Positions 46,007-56,829 of a DNA stretch of 64,000 bases are shown here, piece after piece. Below the pieces are notes generated by a model that was given only the letters and a program-made list of their open reading frames with translations, made no database searches and was not told the origin of the DNA. The position numbers were made by a program, and so were the translations under genes. The stretch covers positions 558,001-622,000 of the forward strand of contig JAHDVF020000761.1 of NCBI GenBank assembly GCA_022606425.2, written 5' to 3'. Within the stretch, counting starts at the first letter, position 1; each line of letters starts with the position of its first letter. This DNA comes from Lepidostoma basale. Taxonomy: Eukaryota > Arthropoda > Insecta > Trichoptera > Lepidostomatidae.

Positions 46007-46084
46007 TATTATTTTTGTGTATATATATTTACGATTTTTGACAGATGAGCCGAATCCACGCACCGAATATAAAAAAGTGAAGGA

Positions 46085-46640
46085 ATAAGTCTTCTTTTTC
46101 TTCAAGTGCCCTGTCGGGTTCCTCCAACGTTGGCGATCACCTCGGCGAACTTGTCCCTGTCCTGCGCCGCTCGGAACAGCTCCTCCACACTTCGGATGCC
46201 GGTCCACTCCCTCACGTTTCGCAGCCAGGACATTTGTCTCCTTCCGGGCCCTCGGTGTCCCTCAATTTTCCCCTCCAATATCAGTTGGAGAAGGTGGTAC
46301 TATTCCCCACGCAGTATATATGACCCAGAAGTGAAATCTTTCGAACCTTGATAGTTGATAACAATTCCCTGTCAACTCTAGCTCGCCTCAGGACTTCGGT
46401 ATTGGTCACCATGTCTATCCAGGGAACTCTGAGCATTCGGCGATGGAGCCACATTTCAAATGCTTCCAGTCTGTTCATTGAATTAACTTTCAGGGTCCAA
46501 GTTTCACACCCGTACAATAAAACAGACCACACATAGCATTTGCTCATTCTCTGGCGGAGTTTCAAGTAAACGTTATCATTGCAGAAGAGTGATTTCATTT
46601 TATTAAACGTAGCTCTTGCTGCCTCAATTCTGCATTTTAT
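46085..46640 (-). mobile_element. non-LTR C-terminal fragment, family L-D
   Basis: Minus strand: KSLFCNDNVYLKLRQRMSKC, YVWSVLLYGCETWTLKVNSM, NRLEAFEMWLHRRMLRVPWI, DMVTNTEVLRRARVDREL, GHIY, then WRGKLRDTEGPEG (GKIEGRRGPGRR type), AAQDRDKFAEVIANVG-like and a lysine-rich AAG tail. The best copy of this family. Confidence 0.85.
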
Positions 46641-46794
46641 CTCTACATCTGGGTCAAGAGATTGCGTAAGTATACTGCCGAGGTATTTAATTATAGCAAA
46701 TTATAGCCAATAAATTGGAGTAAGTCTAAATTATTATATTTATTGATTCATGAACAATGATTACAGCACGTGCCAATTCGATGTAAAGGGTATA

Positions 46795-46974
46795 GTTATC
46801 ATATTGATTATCGTGATATGTGATAGATAGCTGATCTATCGTCATTTTGTTGTTACGTGTATTCTACACCAGACCTAAGACAGTGTGACAATCACACTGC
46901 CATCGAAGGGAATCGAACCCGGGACCTTAGATGTGACAGTCATAGAACTTGCCACTCAACCAAGAAGGTCACGA
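46795..46974 (-). repeat. tRNA-derived SINE, copy 3
   Basis: The minus strand starts accttcttggttgagtgg, has a B-box-like gggttcgattccc, cagtgtgattgtcacactg, and gtgtagaata, then tatcacatatcacgataatc. The 3' tail is missing. Confidence 0.8.
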
Positions 46975-47074
46975 AATGATCTTAAACTCTATATTAAATA
47001 ATTACAACTCCGATTTTTATACGACAGGCATGACAGCCACGAAATGATATTCAATATTAAATAATTAATACGAA

Positions 47075-47185
47075 GATTTTGGTAGTGCCTAAGACATTTG
47101 ATAATGCCAAAACGCAAAGGCAAAACATGCCATTCCTATATATAATATCATAAATTATAATATAATAAAACATCTAGATAACAAA
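47075..47185. mobile_element. M1 MITE fragment
   Basis: agtgcctaagacatttgata atgcc, then aggcaaaacatgccattcc and tataataaaacatctagata acaaacgttg: M1 arm words in the usual order. Confidence 0.6.
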
Positions 47186-47339
47186 CGTTGACATTTATAT
47201 AAAATCAAATATGCATATCGGATTATGTTGTCCGTTAAGCAGCAGTACTAATTTGAATCAAAATATTATTAAAAAAAAATTAAAGTAAAAATATCTCTTA
47301 TCATACATATATTTAGTTTAATTCCACTTAATCACTTCT

Positions 47340-47450
47340 GGTAGTATACCTCTAGTATAGGTAGTTCTCAATAGATGCCTTTAAAGTAAATTTTGTAATG
47401 TCTATTGATGAAATAAACTGATTTGATTGATTGATTGATTAATTTTATGA
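47340..47450 (+). mobile_element. L-E 3' UTR end with (tgat)n tail
   Basis: gttctcaatagatgccttta, tttgtaatgtctattgatga and aataaactgatttgattgat tgattgatt: the common 3' terminus, here with a pure tgatt repeat. Confidence 0.7.
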
Positions 47451-47617
47451 TTTCGTTCGGTTTCTGCAGCTCGCTGCCATTTTTAGATCCCATCATTCAT
47501 TTCATTCGAAGAATCTAATATTATAACTATGATAACGAATAATTTTGATACATAGTAAAAAATACATGTGAAATTACATTATCAGCCATACACGTAAAAA
47601 TACGTTATCACTCGTAT

Positions 47618-47672
47618 GAGGAGAAGAAATTATTTTCACATGTATATTTGAAAATAATTTCTTCTTCTCGTA
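47618..47672. repeat. hairpin, about 20-bp stem
   Basis: gaggagaagaaattattttca and tgaaaataatttcttcttct around acatgtatatt. Confidence 0.7.
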
Positions 47673-48139
47673 AATCTTCATTATAAAAAAGTAACTCTAG
47701 CTGTTTGAAGTTTGCGCCAACACTCTTTTGAGTGCGCTTCCAAATAATACGCTGTGCATTTATTTTATCGAAATAAGGCGATGTTCGTAGCTCCTTACTT
47801 ATACGGAAAGGGTCCCCTCTATTATCAAAGATTGCCGAAGAGGGTTGCGAAATTAGCTCGGGGGGTGGCAGATTGCTTGGTGAAGGGTGACAATCCACCC
47901 TTTGCTCCCCCCTCATTAAACATCCCCAGTCCTGTTTACCGGCCTTATGCCACTTGTCAAACAGTGACGTGTTCGGAAAATTCGTGGTGAGCTAAGCCGA
48001 TGTGTCTACGGTTAGACACTCCAATGTATTCGAGTCAATCAACTTACGGACTTATTTCCGATAGAATGATTATACATATATTTATTTATTTATTATTGTC
48101 CATATGGCTTTAACCTGGGTATTCGTATTGGTCCGGATG

Positions 48140-48606
48140 TCTAAGAGACACTGTCTTGGACAATAAGCGTATGCTAGTAGAAAGCAAAGTTAGAATTTAT
48201 AAAACATGCATCAGGCCCATAATGACAAACGGAATCGAAACAAGAGCAGACACTGTCAGAACCAAACATCTCTTAAGAGTAGCAGAAATGAGAATATTGC
48301 GACCTTATAGTAGGGAGAACTCTTAGAGATAGGATACCCAATGAAGAAATTCGCAAATCCTGCAAAATTGAAGACATAGTGAGATGGAGTAGGCAAAGAA
48401 GACGATTCAGGAGGGATCACATCGAGAGAATGGATCCAGCGAGAATTCCTAATATCGTGATGCACGAGACTCCAGAGAGCCGTCGACCACCAGGACGAGT
48501 ACCAAAGAGATGGAGAGAAGGCTGGTCGTCTTCATCACAGGAAGAAAGTTGATATCCTGCATAAACAGATCGCAAGATCTACAATCAGAAGAAGAAGAAG
48601 AAGAAG
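48140..48606 (+). mobile_element. non-LTR C-terminal fragment, family L-B, with (AAG)n tail
   Basis: TVLDNKRMLVESKVRIYKTC, IRPIMTNGIETRADTVRTKH, LLRVAEMRIL, a frameshift, IRKSCKIEDIVRWSRQRRRF, RRDHIERMDPARIPNIVMHE, TPESRRPPGRVPKRWREGWS, SSSQEES. Ends gaagaagaagaagaagaaga. Confidence 0.85.
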
Positions 48607-48644
48607 ATACTCGGTGTCATATATTTTTAACATGTTTAAGGAAA

Positions 48645-49060
48645 ACCAGTGTGTCTTGCCAACCATGACCTACAGAGCCGAAACGTGGACGCTGACTAGG
48701 TGTCTGGTGTACAAGTTCCAGGTCGTCCAGTGGCCACAAAAAGAGCTATGCTTGGAATAACCTTGAGGGACAGAATACACGACGAATTTATTCGACAACA
48801 AATCAAGGCTGAGGATAGGCGAGCTTATGTTGCGGTGGGCTTGCCATATTTATCGGAGGGCCGTCAGCCGACGAGGAAGACGGGTTCTGGATTGGAGACC
48901 GCGAACAGAATTTCGTAGAGCTGGACGTCTCCCTGCCGTCCGCTGAACCGACGATGTTATTGTATAATGCTTGCTGGACCTGGATGGATAAGAATAGCGA
49001 TGGATAGGGGGCAGTAGCAGTGGCGTGCCTAGGGTCAACCAGTAAGGCAAGCCCGTCCAA
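48645..49060 (+). mobile_element. RTE-like non-LTR C-terminal fragment
   Basis: CLPTMTYRAETWTLTRCLVY, KFQVVQWPQKELCLE (RAMERAMLG region), IRQQIKAEDR, RWACHIYRRAVSRRGRRVL, DWRPRTEFRRAGRLPAV, TDDVI, then tggcgtgcctagggtcaacc. Two frameshifts. Confidence 0.8.
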
Positions 49061-49064
49061 CTTT

Positions 49065-49845
49065 TTTGTATTATAATATTAGTAGAGGGTCACGATAATG
49101 TATTTTTCCGGGTTAAAAGAGTTTTATCTTTCTAAATAAATTTCGTGAATTAATTGATTTTAAATCTCATTTTAGGCGCCTTTTAAATCTATACAAAAAA
49201 TAATTTTCTGCGTCATCAAACTCATGTTCTTAATAATAATGTAAGTATTCACAAATACAAGAAGAAATATAATTAATAAGAAATAAGTTGTTCATCTATC
49301 TTTTCATTACATTTCTGTACATAACGTAAATTATAGATAACATTCTGACAACAGAAATGAAGTTCGTGACACTTCGAATAGAAACATACTTCAGAGTGAT
49401 AAAGCCCGGCTTCAAATCCATTCAAAAATATTGTAGATATCTTCTGGTATATATGCACCTAGCTATATGACAAACCAAAAATACATAAGTGCGACAAAGA
49501 CCCTTTTACATTTTGCGAGCCCAATATGAAGCCCATTGAAAACATGAAACAAAATATGTGGACGTAGGTGATTTCGCGGGCATCTCGCCTACCTACGGTA
49601 CGTATGAGTGAAATGAAATAAGTCGGGCATGAGTGGAACAAAACATACACTTAGGTAGTTTCAGAGTCATTTGCAACGCAACGAATTAAATCTCTTTAAC
49701 TCGCACGAAAATTCAAAATATTATTTTATTCGTAGACGGCTCTAATGGACGACAGATGGCTGAAAATTAAGGAAAGCTTACCATAACTATAACATCCAGC
49801 ACACCGGGGAAACTACATGTCGGCTAAACCTTGCATCACAATAGC
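49065..49845. other. no gene recognised
   Basis: AT-rich unique-looking DNA between an RTE-like end and M3 copy 3. Confidence 0.4.
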
Positions 49846-49849
49846 AAGA

Positions 49850-49988
49850 TTATTGTTGATAGTTGAGGTATTAGTTTTGTAAAACTCCACTATTAATTCA
49901 TAATTATAATAGTAAACACGATTGTTTAGTAGTTTTAGTTGGATTTAATCCAAGTAAAACCACTAAACAATCGTGTTTACTATTATAT
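49850..49988. mobile_element. M3 palindromic MITE, copy 3
   Basis: The flank gttttgtaaaactccactat precedes the stem tataatagtaaacacgattg tttagtagttttagttgga facing tccaagtaaaaccactaaac aatcgtgtttactattata. The cleanest stem of the three. Confidence 0.85.
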
Positions 49989-50297
49989 GGGAGAGTTAAG
50001 GTCATTTTTAGGGCCGACCATGCGAAAAAATAATATGATTAATTTCTAAAATTACATGTAAATAAAATCCGGGTTAGGGGACAGGAGCGTTGTGTCTTGA
50101 TGGTGGAGATTTGTTCACAATAAGAGTTGTTTTTTTAGCTTATAATGGATATTGTATACAACATTTTAAAACATTGATTTTACCCCAAAGTTTTTTAAAC
50201 ATTTTAATCCAGGATATTGGTTTGCAGCCAAGTGTATTAACATATTGGGATACCACTTAGCCCTTTTTATGTGGTAGCTTTCAGTTCCTTTCCATAC

Positions 50298-50385
50298 GTT
50301 TGTATGCAACAGGTTAATTGAACCGAATTACTGCATGCAATAATTAAGCTATTGATTCTCGTGACATGTGATAGGTATAGATAGG
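50298..50385 (-). repeat. SINE 3' end fragment, copy 4
   Basis: gtatgcaacaggttaattga acc, attactgcatgcaataatta agctattgattctcgtgaca are the tail and body words of copy 1, minus sense. The head is missing. Confidence 0.6.
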
Positions 50386-50404
50386 TCTCTATGTGAAATA
50401 CAGA

Positions 50405-51010
50405 GCATTACCTTGGCGCCATGGATATTCGGCTTTGCCGTGGATGTTTATGGTTGGCCGGGCTTCGCATACGATTTCTTGCGCTTGTGTTATCGTAATG
50501 AATCCATTTTTCATCACCAGTGACAATCCGATGCAAAAATGACTTCTTTTTGTGGCGTTCAAGCAAAATTTCCGACATGCAGAATCGGCGTTCGACGTCT
50601 CTTGGCTTCAATTCATACGGCACCCAATTTCCAAGCTTTTGGATAAATCCCTATGCTTTTAAACGTCTGAAAATGGTTGCTTGATCATTTCTCAATGATT
50701 TTAGTGTTCTTCTTGCGTTTGGCACGCGTCTTCATCGAGCAATGCCTCCAATTATTCATCTTCAAACATTTTGGCTGTCCCGGTCGTTTTTCGTCTTCTA
50801 AGTCGAAATTGCCACTTTTAAACCGTGCAAACGACTTCTGGCATGTTCGATCAGCTACAGTATGGTCACCATAAACCTCCACTAAAATACGATGACTTTC
50901 GGTAGCTCTTTTCTTCATGTTAAAGTAATGAAGAAGAACTCCCCGCAAAAACACTTTTCTTGCACAAATTTCGACATTTTCAAATGAATAGAAACAATTG
51001 TTGTTTAGGC
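50405..51010 (-). mobile_element. mariner element 4, 5' half only
   Basis: Transposase from the ATG at 50977: MSKFVQEK, FLRGVLLHYFNMKKRATESH, RILVEVYGDHTVADRTCQKS, FARFKSGNFDLEDEKRPGQP, then after a gap MPYELKPRDVERRFCMSEIL, LERHKKKSFLHRIVTGDEKW, IHYDN (first catalytic Asp in TGDEKW). It stops at HPRQSRISMAP; the second and third Asp are absent. One internal frameshift. Confidence 0.85.
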
Positions 51011-51235
51011 TTCAACCAAATGACATATACTGAAAAAGACGCGCAATGACAATAGCTTTCAAATGAATATAGTCACGGATGAACACGACGCGAAATAATA
51101 CTAGTAACGTCCTCACTTAGAAAACCGCACGAATTAATGTATACTCCTTATATATTTATCAATTGTTACATAAATGTATTTAGATTAAACAAAAATAAAT
51201 TTGTATAAACTAGCTTTATACTGATTTCATTTGAT

Positions 51236-51717
51236 TTTAAATAAACAATAACACGAATAAATATTCGGAAATTTAACTAAACGCAAATATTATTTTACAA
51301 GGATTAATTGTATCTCAATAGAGACGAAGATGCAAATTTGTTTTTCTGGGAACAGAAGGTGGTGGCCGAGGCGCTTACAGGACTTATGACCTGTCATTGG
51401 TTGGGTTGAGCGATCGCTTCACGTTTAACAACATTCCCCATTCCGCCGTTATGACCACCACGTCTGACAAACTTTTTGGAACTTGTATATATGGTAGGTT
51501 TCTACACCTATTTTCACAATTTTATGTTCACTCTACACTAGCGTCATCTATATTAAGATTAGAAAGCATTAAGCAGAAAAACTTTATTAAGGTTCTTCTG
51601 TTCCCAGAAAAACAAATTTGCATCTTCGTCTCTATTGAGATACAATTAATCCTTGTAAAATAATATTTGCGTTTAGTTAAATTTCCGAATATTTATTCGT
51701 GTTATTGTTTATTTAAA
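51236..51717. mobile_element. TIR element with 123-bp perfect inverted repeats (unclassified)
   Basis: Left arm 51236-51358 and right arm 51595-51717 are exact reverse complements by eye: tttaaataaacaataacacg, aataaatattcggaaattta, actaaacgcaaatattattt, then the core (acaaggattaattgtatctc to ctgggaacagaag). The 236-bp interior (ggtggccgaggcgcttacag, ccattccgccgttatgacca) has no recognisable protein. Near-identity of the arms implies recent formation or gene conversion. Confidence 0.85.
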
Positions 51718-52175
51718 TGAAAATCCAGGGAAATCCAGTATTTGTCTACAAGAATTTGTATACATTCAAAATGTTGTTGTATAAATATAACTGGTACATG
51801 CAGGCAAAAAATTGGAGAGACATCTCCAGGCGAAATCTAGTACTGTATGATTTGCATAGACTTTCACAGTACATTAATAAAGGTTTTCTGCTTAATGCTT
51901 TCTAATCTTAATATAGATGACGCTAGTGTAGAGTGAACATAAAATTGTGAAAATAGGTGTAGAAACCTACCATATATACAAGTTCCAAAAAAGTTTGTCA
52001 GACGTGGTGGTCATAACGGCGGAATGGGGAATGTTGTTAAACGTGAAGCGATCGCTCAACCCAACCAATGACAGGTCATAAGTCCTGTAAGCGCCTCGGC
52101 CACCACCTTCTGTTCCCAGAAAAACAAATTTGCATCTTCGTCTCTATTGAGATACAATTAATCCTTGTAAAATAA
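51290..52175. repeat. overlapping long inverted repeat, about 301-bp arms
   Basis: 51290-51590 and 51874-52175 are reverse complements with one substitution (gaaaaacttt / gaaaaccttt) and one single-base indel (ctttttgg / cttttttgg). The 283-bp spacer contains the right arm of the 51236-51717 element and the companion motif (ccagtatttgtctacaag). The order is A-B-A'-spacer-B'-A' (partial). Confidence 0.88.
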
Positions 52176-52197
52176 AAATAATTTATCCGCAATGGGT

Positions 52198-52250
52198 GAA
52201 ATCCAGTATTTGTCTACAAGAATTTGTATACATTCAAAATGTTGTTGCAA
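52198..52250 (+). repeat. companion motif of the core repeat
   Basis: gaaatccagtatttgtctac aagaatttgtatacattcaa aatgttgttg; also at 51733-51781 in the same orientation, at 39690-39731, and inverted at 18250-18290. Confidence 0.8.
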
Positions 52251-52509
52251 ATATTATTGTTTGGTATTGTGAGATAAAATAGGGTTTCTGATTCCCCTTT
52301 TACCTTATTTAATGAGTTGAAGTTATAGTTCGGGGAGTACGATTAACATTAAACATTCAATTTCTCTTGAGATTATTTTATGGGTTAGGGAAATGTTTGC
52401 AAAGGTTAAAGTTTATTTTGGTATTGAAAAATGAATACAAATATGGATGGCAAAATAAGGTTTATCCAAAGGATACCTTGATTATATCCATGAAGTAGGA
52501 ATATGTTAC

Positions 52510-52913
52510 TCGGTCCTCTCGGGCATGCTGGGGACCAATAGTTTGCAGATAAGAAGAGATGGGTGCACACTTACCCATTTCTTCAGACTTATTAGGGGAT
52601 TCTTTGAGGCTATCCATCTTTATGTTCCAGATGGTTATCTTCGAAAGCGTCAGCACAGGCTGTTTTATCTCCCAGCATGCAGAACCAACCTGCCTCTGGT
52701 GATGCCGGTGGGGAGAGCAATCAAACTGCTGAACATGATCGCTTCGGAGATCGACAATACAAATACTTTTGACTTTTGAGAGTATTATGTCGCATGCGTT
52801 CCTGGTATTATATATTTTTTATGTTTTACCTGTTCTCAATAGATGCCTTAAACTATAATTGTTGTTTGTAATATCTTTTGAGAAAATAAACTGATTTAAT
52901 TTGATTTGATAAT
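52510..52913 (+). mobile_element. jockey-like 3' end, family L-E, coding end plus 3' UTR
   Basis: CTLTHFFRLIRGFFEAIHLY, VPDGYLRKRQHRLFYLPACR, TNLPLVMPVGRAIKLLNMIA, SEIDNTNTFDF stop. Then a 3' UTR, ctgttctcaatagatgcctt to aataaactgatttaatttga. This copy joins the C-terminus and the repeated 3' UTR, which ties the other UTR fragments to this family. Confidence 0.85.
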
Positions 52914-53326
52914 TACCTCAGCTTAATTAAAAATCTGACATGTATTAAACAAATATTTGAATCGAAAAAAACATCTTTAACTCTAAGCGATTTTATTAAA
53001 AATCACGGTGGGTAAAAATTTGACAAATAGAGATCATTCAGATGACTCCAGAAATCTTGGTTGAAGCACTTAAGAATATGTTTAGGTTAGAAGAATATCG
53101 ATTTAGCCAATGGGTCACCAACCTTCGTACGAAAACACATTATGAGAAGAATATTAAACAGCTTCAAATGAAGTGGTTCTTCTATATCCGCGATCACCTT
53201 GTGTTGGGAATTCATAATTGAACAATATTTTTTTACTTTGTAATACGACACTTTATCAAAATGAAAAATAAAAATAAATATGTTTACAGACACAGAAGCC
53301 CTCCATCAGCGTTTAACATTAACAGT

Positions 53327-53674
<348 letters not shown>

Positions 53675-53796
53675 ATAAATATTTATTGAGTATAGATGTA
53701 ACTGTTAATACTAACGAAGGGCTGTTTACTTTGGTTTTTGATTTTTTATTTTATTTTTAAATCTTAAATTTACAACACTGTCATAATATCTTATTC

Positions 53797-54560
53797 AGGT
53801 TGCCTCCATCCACTGCTGGACGTAAGCCTCTCCACCTCCATTCCATCTCTCTCGGTCTCTCACCAGTGTTCTCCAGGCTCTTCACGCTGTCCGCACAATA
53901 TCTTCGCTCCACCTCCCGATATTTCGTCGGCCCAACCTTGGCCTCCATTCAGTAACGTTTAACAGTTGGGTATATGGTCTCTAAGCGATATACCCAACAT
54001 GGATCTTTCCATGGCCCGTTGTGCAGCTTTAATTTTGTGCATTGCTTCTTTAGTTCACGTCTATGTCTCGCATCCATAGGTCATCACAGGTAGCACACAC
54101 TGCTCCAGCACTTTGGTTTTTAAATTTTGTGGCATGTCCGACTTGAAGATGTTGCCCAGCCTCCCGAATGCAGACCAACCGAGCTGGATTATTCTATCCT
54201 TGACTTGTATTATAACTATTTTTCTATCCACCATATCTGTATTTTTATTGTGGATTTTAATGTCTTCAAATTGTGTTTTAGTCATTCTTTTTGTCTTTGT
54301 CATACTCATTTTAATGCCATTTTTTTGAGATAATTAAAGTTAAACATCCGGGAGATTCCGACAACAGAATTATGTCATCAGCGAATCTGAAGTTAGACAA
54401 ATATTCTCCAATTTAGTTCTATCCATGGTTCGCCTAGTCCAGTGTCTTAAACGTGTCTTCCAGGACACTGGTAAACAGTTTTGGAGACAAAGTGTCTCTC
54501 TGTCTGATACCTTTTTGGATCTGTACACGGTCTGTCAAATTATGCATGGTGACTTATAAA
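53797..54560 (-). mobile_element. RTE-like retrotransposon 3' part
   Basis: Minus strand: TKRMTKTQFEDIKIHNKNTD, DRIIQLGWSAFGRLGNIFKS, DMPQNLKTKVLEQCVLPVMT, YGCET, then MHKIKAAQRAMERSMLGISL, RDHIPN, a WADEISGGGAKI stretch and a 3' end at tccatccactgctggacgta. The upstream part (54400-54560) matches the RQ.DTLSPKLF/VLEDTFK region preceding the FADD box. Several stops. Confidence 0.85.
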
Positions 54561-54689
54561 CTTGCAATTGAAAACAAATATTTTATTATGTTAATATATC
54601 TTAAAATGCACGTATCACCACCCAATTATCCACACTTCTCATAATGTACAAAGGCCATGATATCATATTTTTTAAATATACCTTTTTTG

Positions 54690-54865
54690 AGAATGTCGCG
54701 ACAGCTGTTAAGTCAACCGTTATTGACATTATCAGTTGTTGGCATCATCAGTTATTTGTAACACCTGATGATGCCAATATCTGTTGGCGAAACAGCATTC
54801 TCACAAAGTGAATAATAAAAAGTTGGAATATTTCAACAGTGTTGTAAATTTAATAGTTAATTTCT
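54690..54865. mobile_element. M4 palindromic MITE
   Basis: gttattgacattatcagttg ttggcatcatcagttatttg faces taacacctgatgatgccaat atctgttggcgaaacagc. Related words at 1260-1290, 8800-8870 and 62490-62540. Confidence 0.7.
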
Positions 54866-54899
54866 TTCAAATACGTTTATGTACCGTGTTTGACCCTCT

Positions 54900-55200
54900 A
54901 TAATAATAACAGCGTTCATCACACACACCTATTATGCATTGTATTCAAAATGCAACTTTAACAAACCATTGGCTAATGAGGTTTTACATCGGCGCGTCCC
55001 CGATCGCATTATCCGAATCTCAATTATTGGAGAGGACTCTGTGGTGTAATTTCATTCATTATTCCAGGGTCACCGTAGGGTGGCCTAATGCCATGTTGCA
55101 CGGCCAATCGGGTGATAATGTTGGGTCAGGGGTTGAGTGTCGAATGCATCCGTTATTTCAATGTAGATGGAATAGTTGATATAGTTGGTTTAATGGGATT
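54900..55200. other. unrecognised less AT-rich block
   Basis: cggcgcgtccccgatcgcat and gggtggcctaatgccatgtt stand out by composition. The 81-codon frame has no motif I know. Confidence 0.25.
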
Positions 55201-55264
55201 AAAGGGACTCGGAAAAGGATTTTTAAATCGATTTTAATTACACGTTAATATTGTACCATTTGCT

Positions 55265-55358
55265 CCTAGAATTTGACCTGTTCTCAAAAAGATGTCTTAA
55301 ACTGTATCTGCTCGTATGTTTGTAATGTCCTTTGAGAAAAATAAACTGATTTGATAAC
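55265..55358 (+). mobile_element. L-E 3' UTR end
   Basis: gacctgttctcaaaaagatg, tttgtaatgtcctttgagaa aaataaactgatttgat, as at 52.8 kb. Confidence 0.65.
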
Positions 55359-55371
55359 TTATTCGAATGAA

Positions 55372-55512
55372 AACGTCTATTTTCTAAAATTATATTATAC
55401 AATATTTTATGTGATTGACATGTACCAAATGTATCATTTGATAATGCCTTAGACAGGCGAAATATGTCATTCATATAAAATATAATAAAACTTCTAGAAA
55501 ACAGACGTTCCC
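55372..55512. mobile_element. M1 palindromic MITE
   Basis: gaaaacgtctattttctaaa through gacatgtaccaaatg faces catttgataatgccttagac aggcgaaatatgtcattc and ataaaacttctagaaaacag acgtt. Both arms present. Confidence 0.8.
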
Positions 55513-55514
55513 AA

Positions 55515-56165
55515 CCTGCAACGGGCTGCAGAAATCGAGGAAACTTCACTAACAAGACTTTGTACTTGTTCGAAACTTATATAACAAGTCCAATAAAACT
55601 AAACATTTATTATAAATTTATTTTAATTTAATTGTACATTACATTTACTTCTAACAAGTAATAAAATTTTAGTACGAACAATATTAAAAAAATCTCACAA
55701 TGATTTTAATTTTAATTTTACATTTAATACCCTTTATTATAATAATTTCTATTAGTATTTACGTAAAATAAATTTTTTATGTTATCTGATAAATTTGTTT
55801 CACATTTGATATGTATTATGTAACCTAATATTATTAATATTCATGGATTCACCTCTGATTGCTTCACATTCGACGTAAGTTTATCCCTGGCTTATCTGCA
55901 CATCGATTAGGGTGGACGGCGACTGTACGGAAGGAGTCGGTGTTTGGAAGGGGGGAGTAACCACGTGAAGGGTGCGATGAGGTGTAAACTAGACGGGGAG
56001 GAGGGAGTGAGGAATGCTTCAGTTTGATTGCTTGCAGTACACACTAAATACACTTTGTATCGATCGCTCAATGAATCTAAAGTTTTTTTTGGAAATTTGA
56101 ATTTAAAAATGTTTTTAAAAGATTTTTATTGAATAAACAATATAATATGAATACACTTTTAATTT
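55515..56165. other. no gene recognised
   Basis: AT-rich, then a G-rich run at about 55905-56025 (gtcggtgtttggaagggggg) of unknown nature. Confidence 0.35.
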
Positions 56166-56170
56166 TTTTT

Positions 56171-56296
56171 CACCACTTTATTTTGGTACAATCAACTGGA
56201 GATTCGTCAGGGTTACAAAAGACACTGACGAAGTGTCTATTGTAACCACGACGAAGTTCCGGATGGAGCGAAACCGGATGGTTGTCGAAAGTGGTG
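56171..56296. repeat. nested hairpin, MITE-like
   Basis: Inner stem gttacaaaagacact / agtgtctattgtaac (56212-56246). Outer ends caccacttt / aaagtggtg with partly paired caatcaactgg / ccggatggttg. Confidence 0.65.
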
Positions 56297-56539
56297 TAAA
56301 AACAAATTAAAGGTGTATTTATATTATGTGTAATAATGACACACCACAAATTAAGTGCTTTATACAAAAGTATGTAAAAAAAAGGTTTTTCCACTACTTA
56401 CATTACATTTCTTCACATGATTCGAAGGTTTATACCTTCATTATCGGGAAAAGGATGTGTACTAATCAAAAATATTTCAAACAAAGGAAAATAAACTAAG
56501 CATGTAATATACAATATTCCACCTTCCTGCTTCTCGGAC

Positions 56540-56700
56540 TAACTACGTTCAGAGTGCGGCGGTGTACCGGACGTGCGACATGTACAATAAGTGCTTTAAT
56601 AACATCGATGTGTTCCATCTTAATGAAAGTGATTTTAAAAAATGGTTGGAGCAACCCTTCGGAGCGAATGAAACTAGTTACTCTACTTTTTCTTTTCTTG
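56540..56700 (+). mobile_element. non-LTR C-terminal fragment
   Basis: QSAAVYRTCDMYNKCFNNID, VFHLNESDFKKWL resembles the final C-terminal helix block of jockey/CR1-type ORF2 (YNK...ID.F....FK). Confidence 0.5.
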
Positions 56701-56829
56701 TCTTTTTCTTTTTTTACATTTTTAAATTATATTTCATCTTTAATCATTCATTATTATTAGAACTACTAGTTTTCTCTTTAACTTATCAAAGTGTTACTTT
56801 ATTCTTCTTATATATTTAACCATATGTCA

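Noticed and set aside
48140..48560. Host gene encoding a basic RWSRQRRRF protein
   Set aside because: The same block recurs in at least three other broken copies with AAG tails, so it is a LINE C-terminus.
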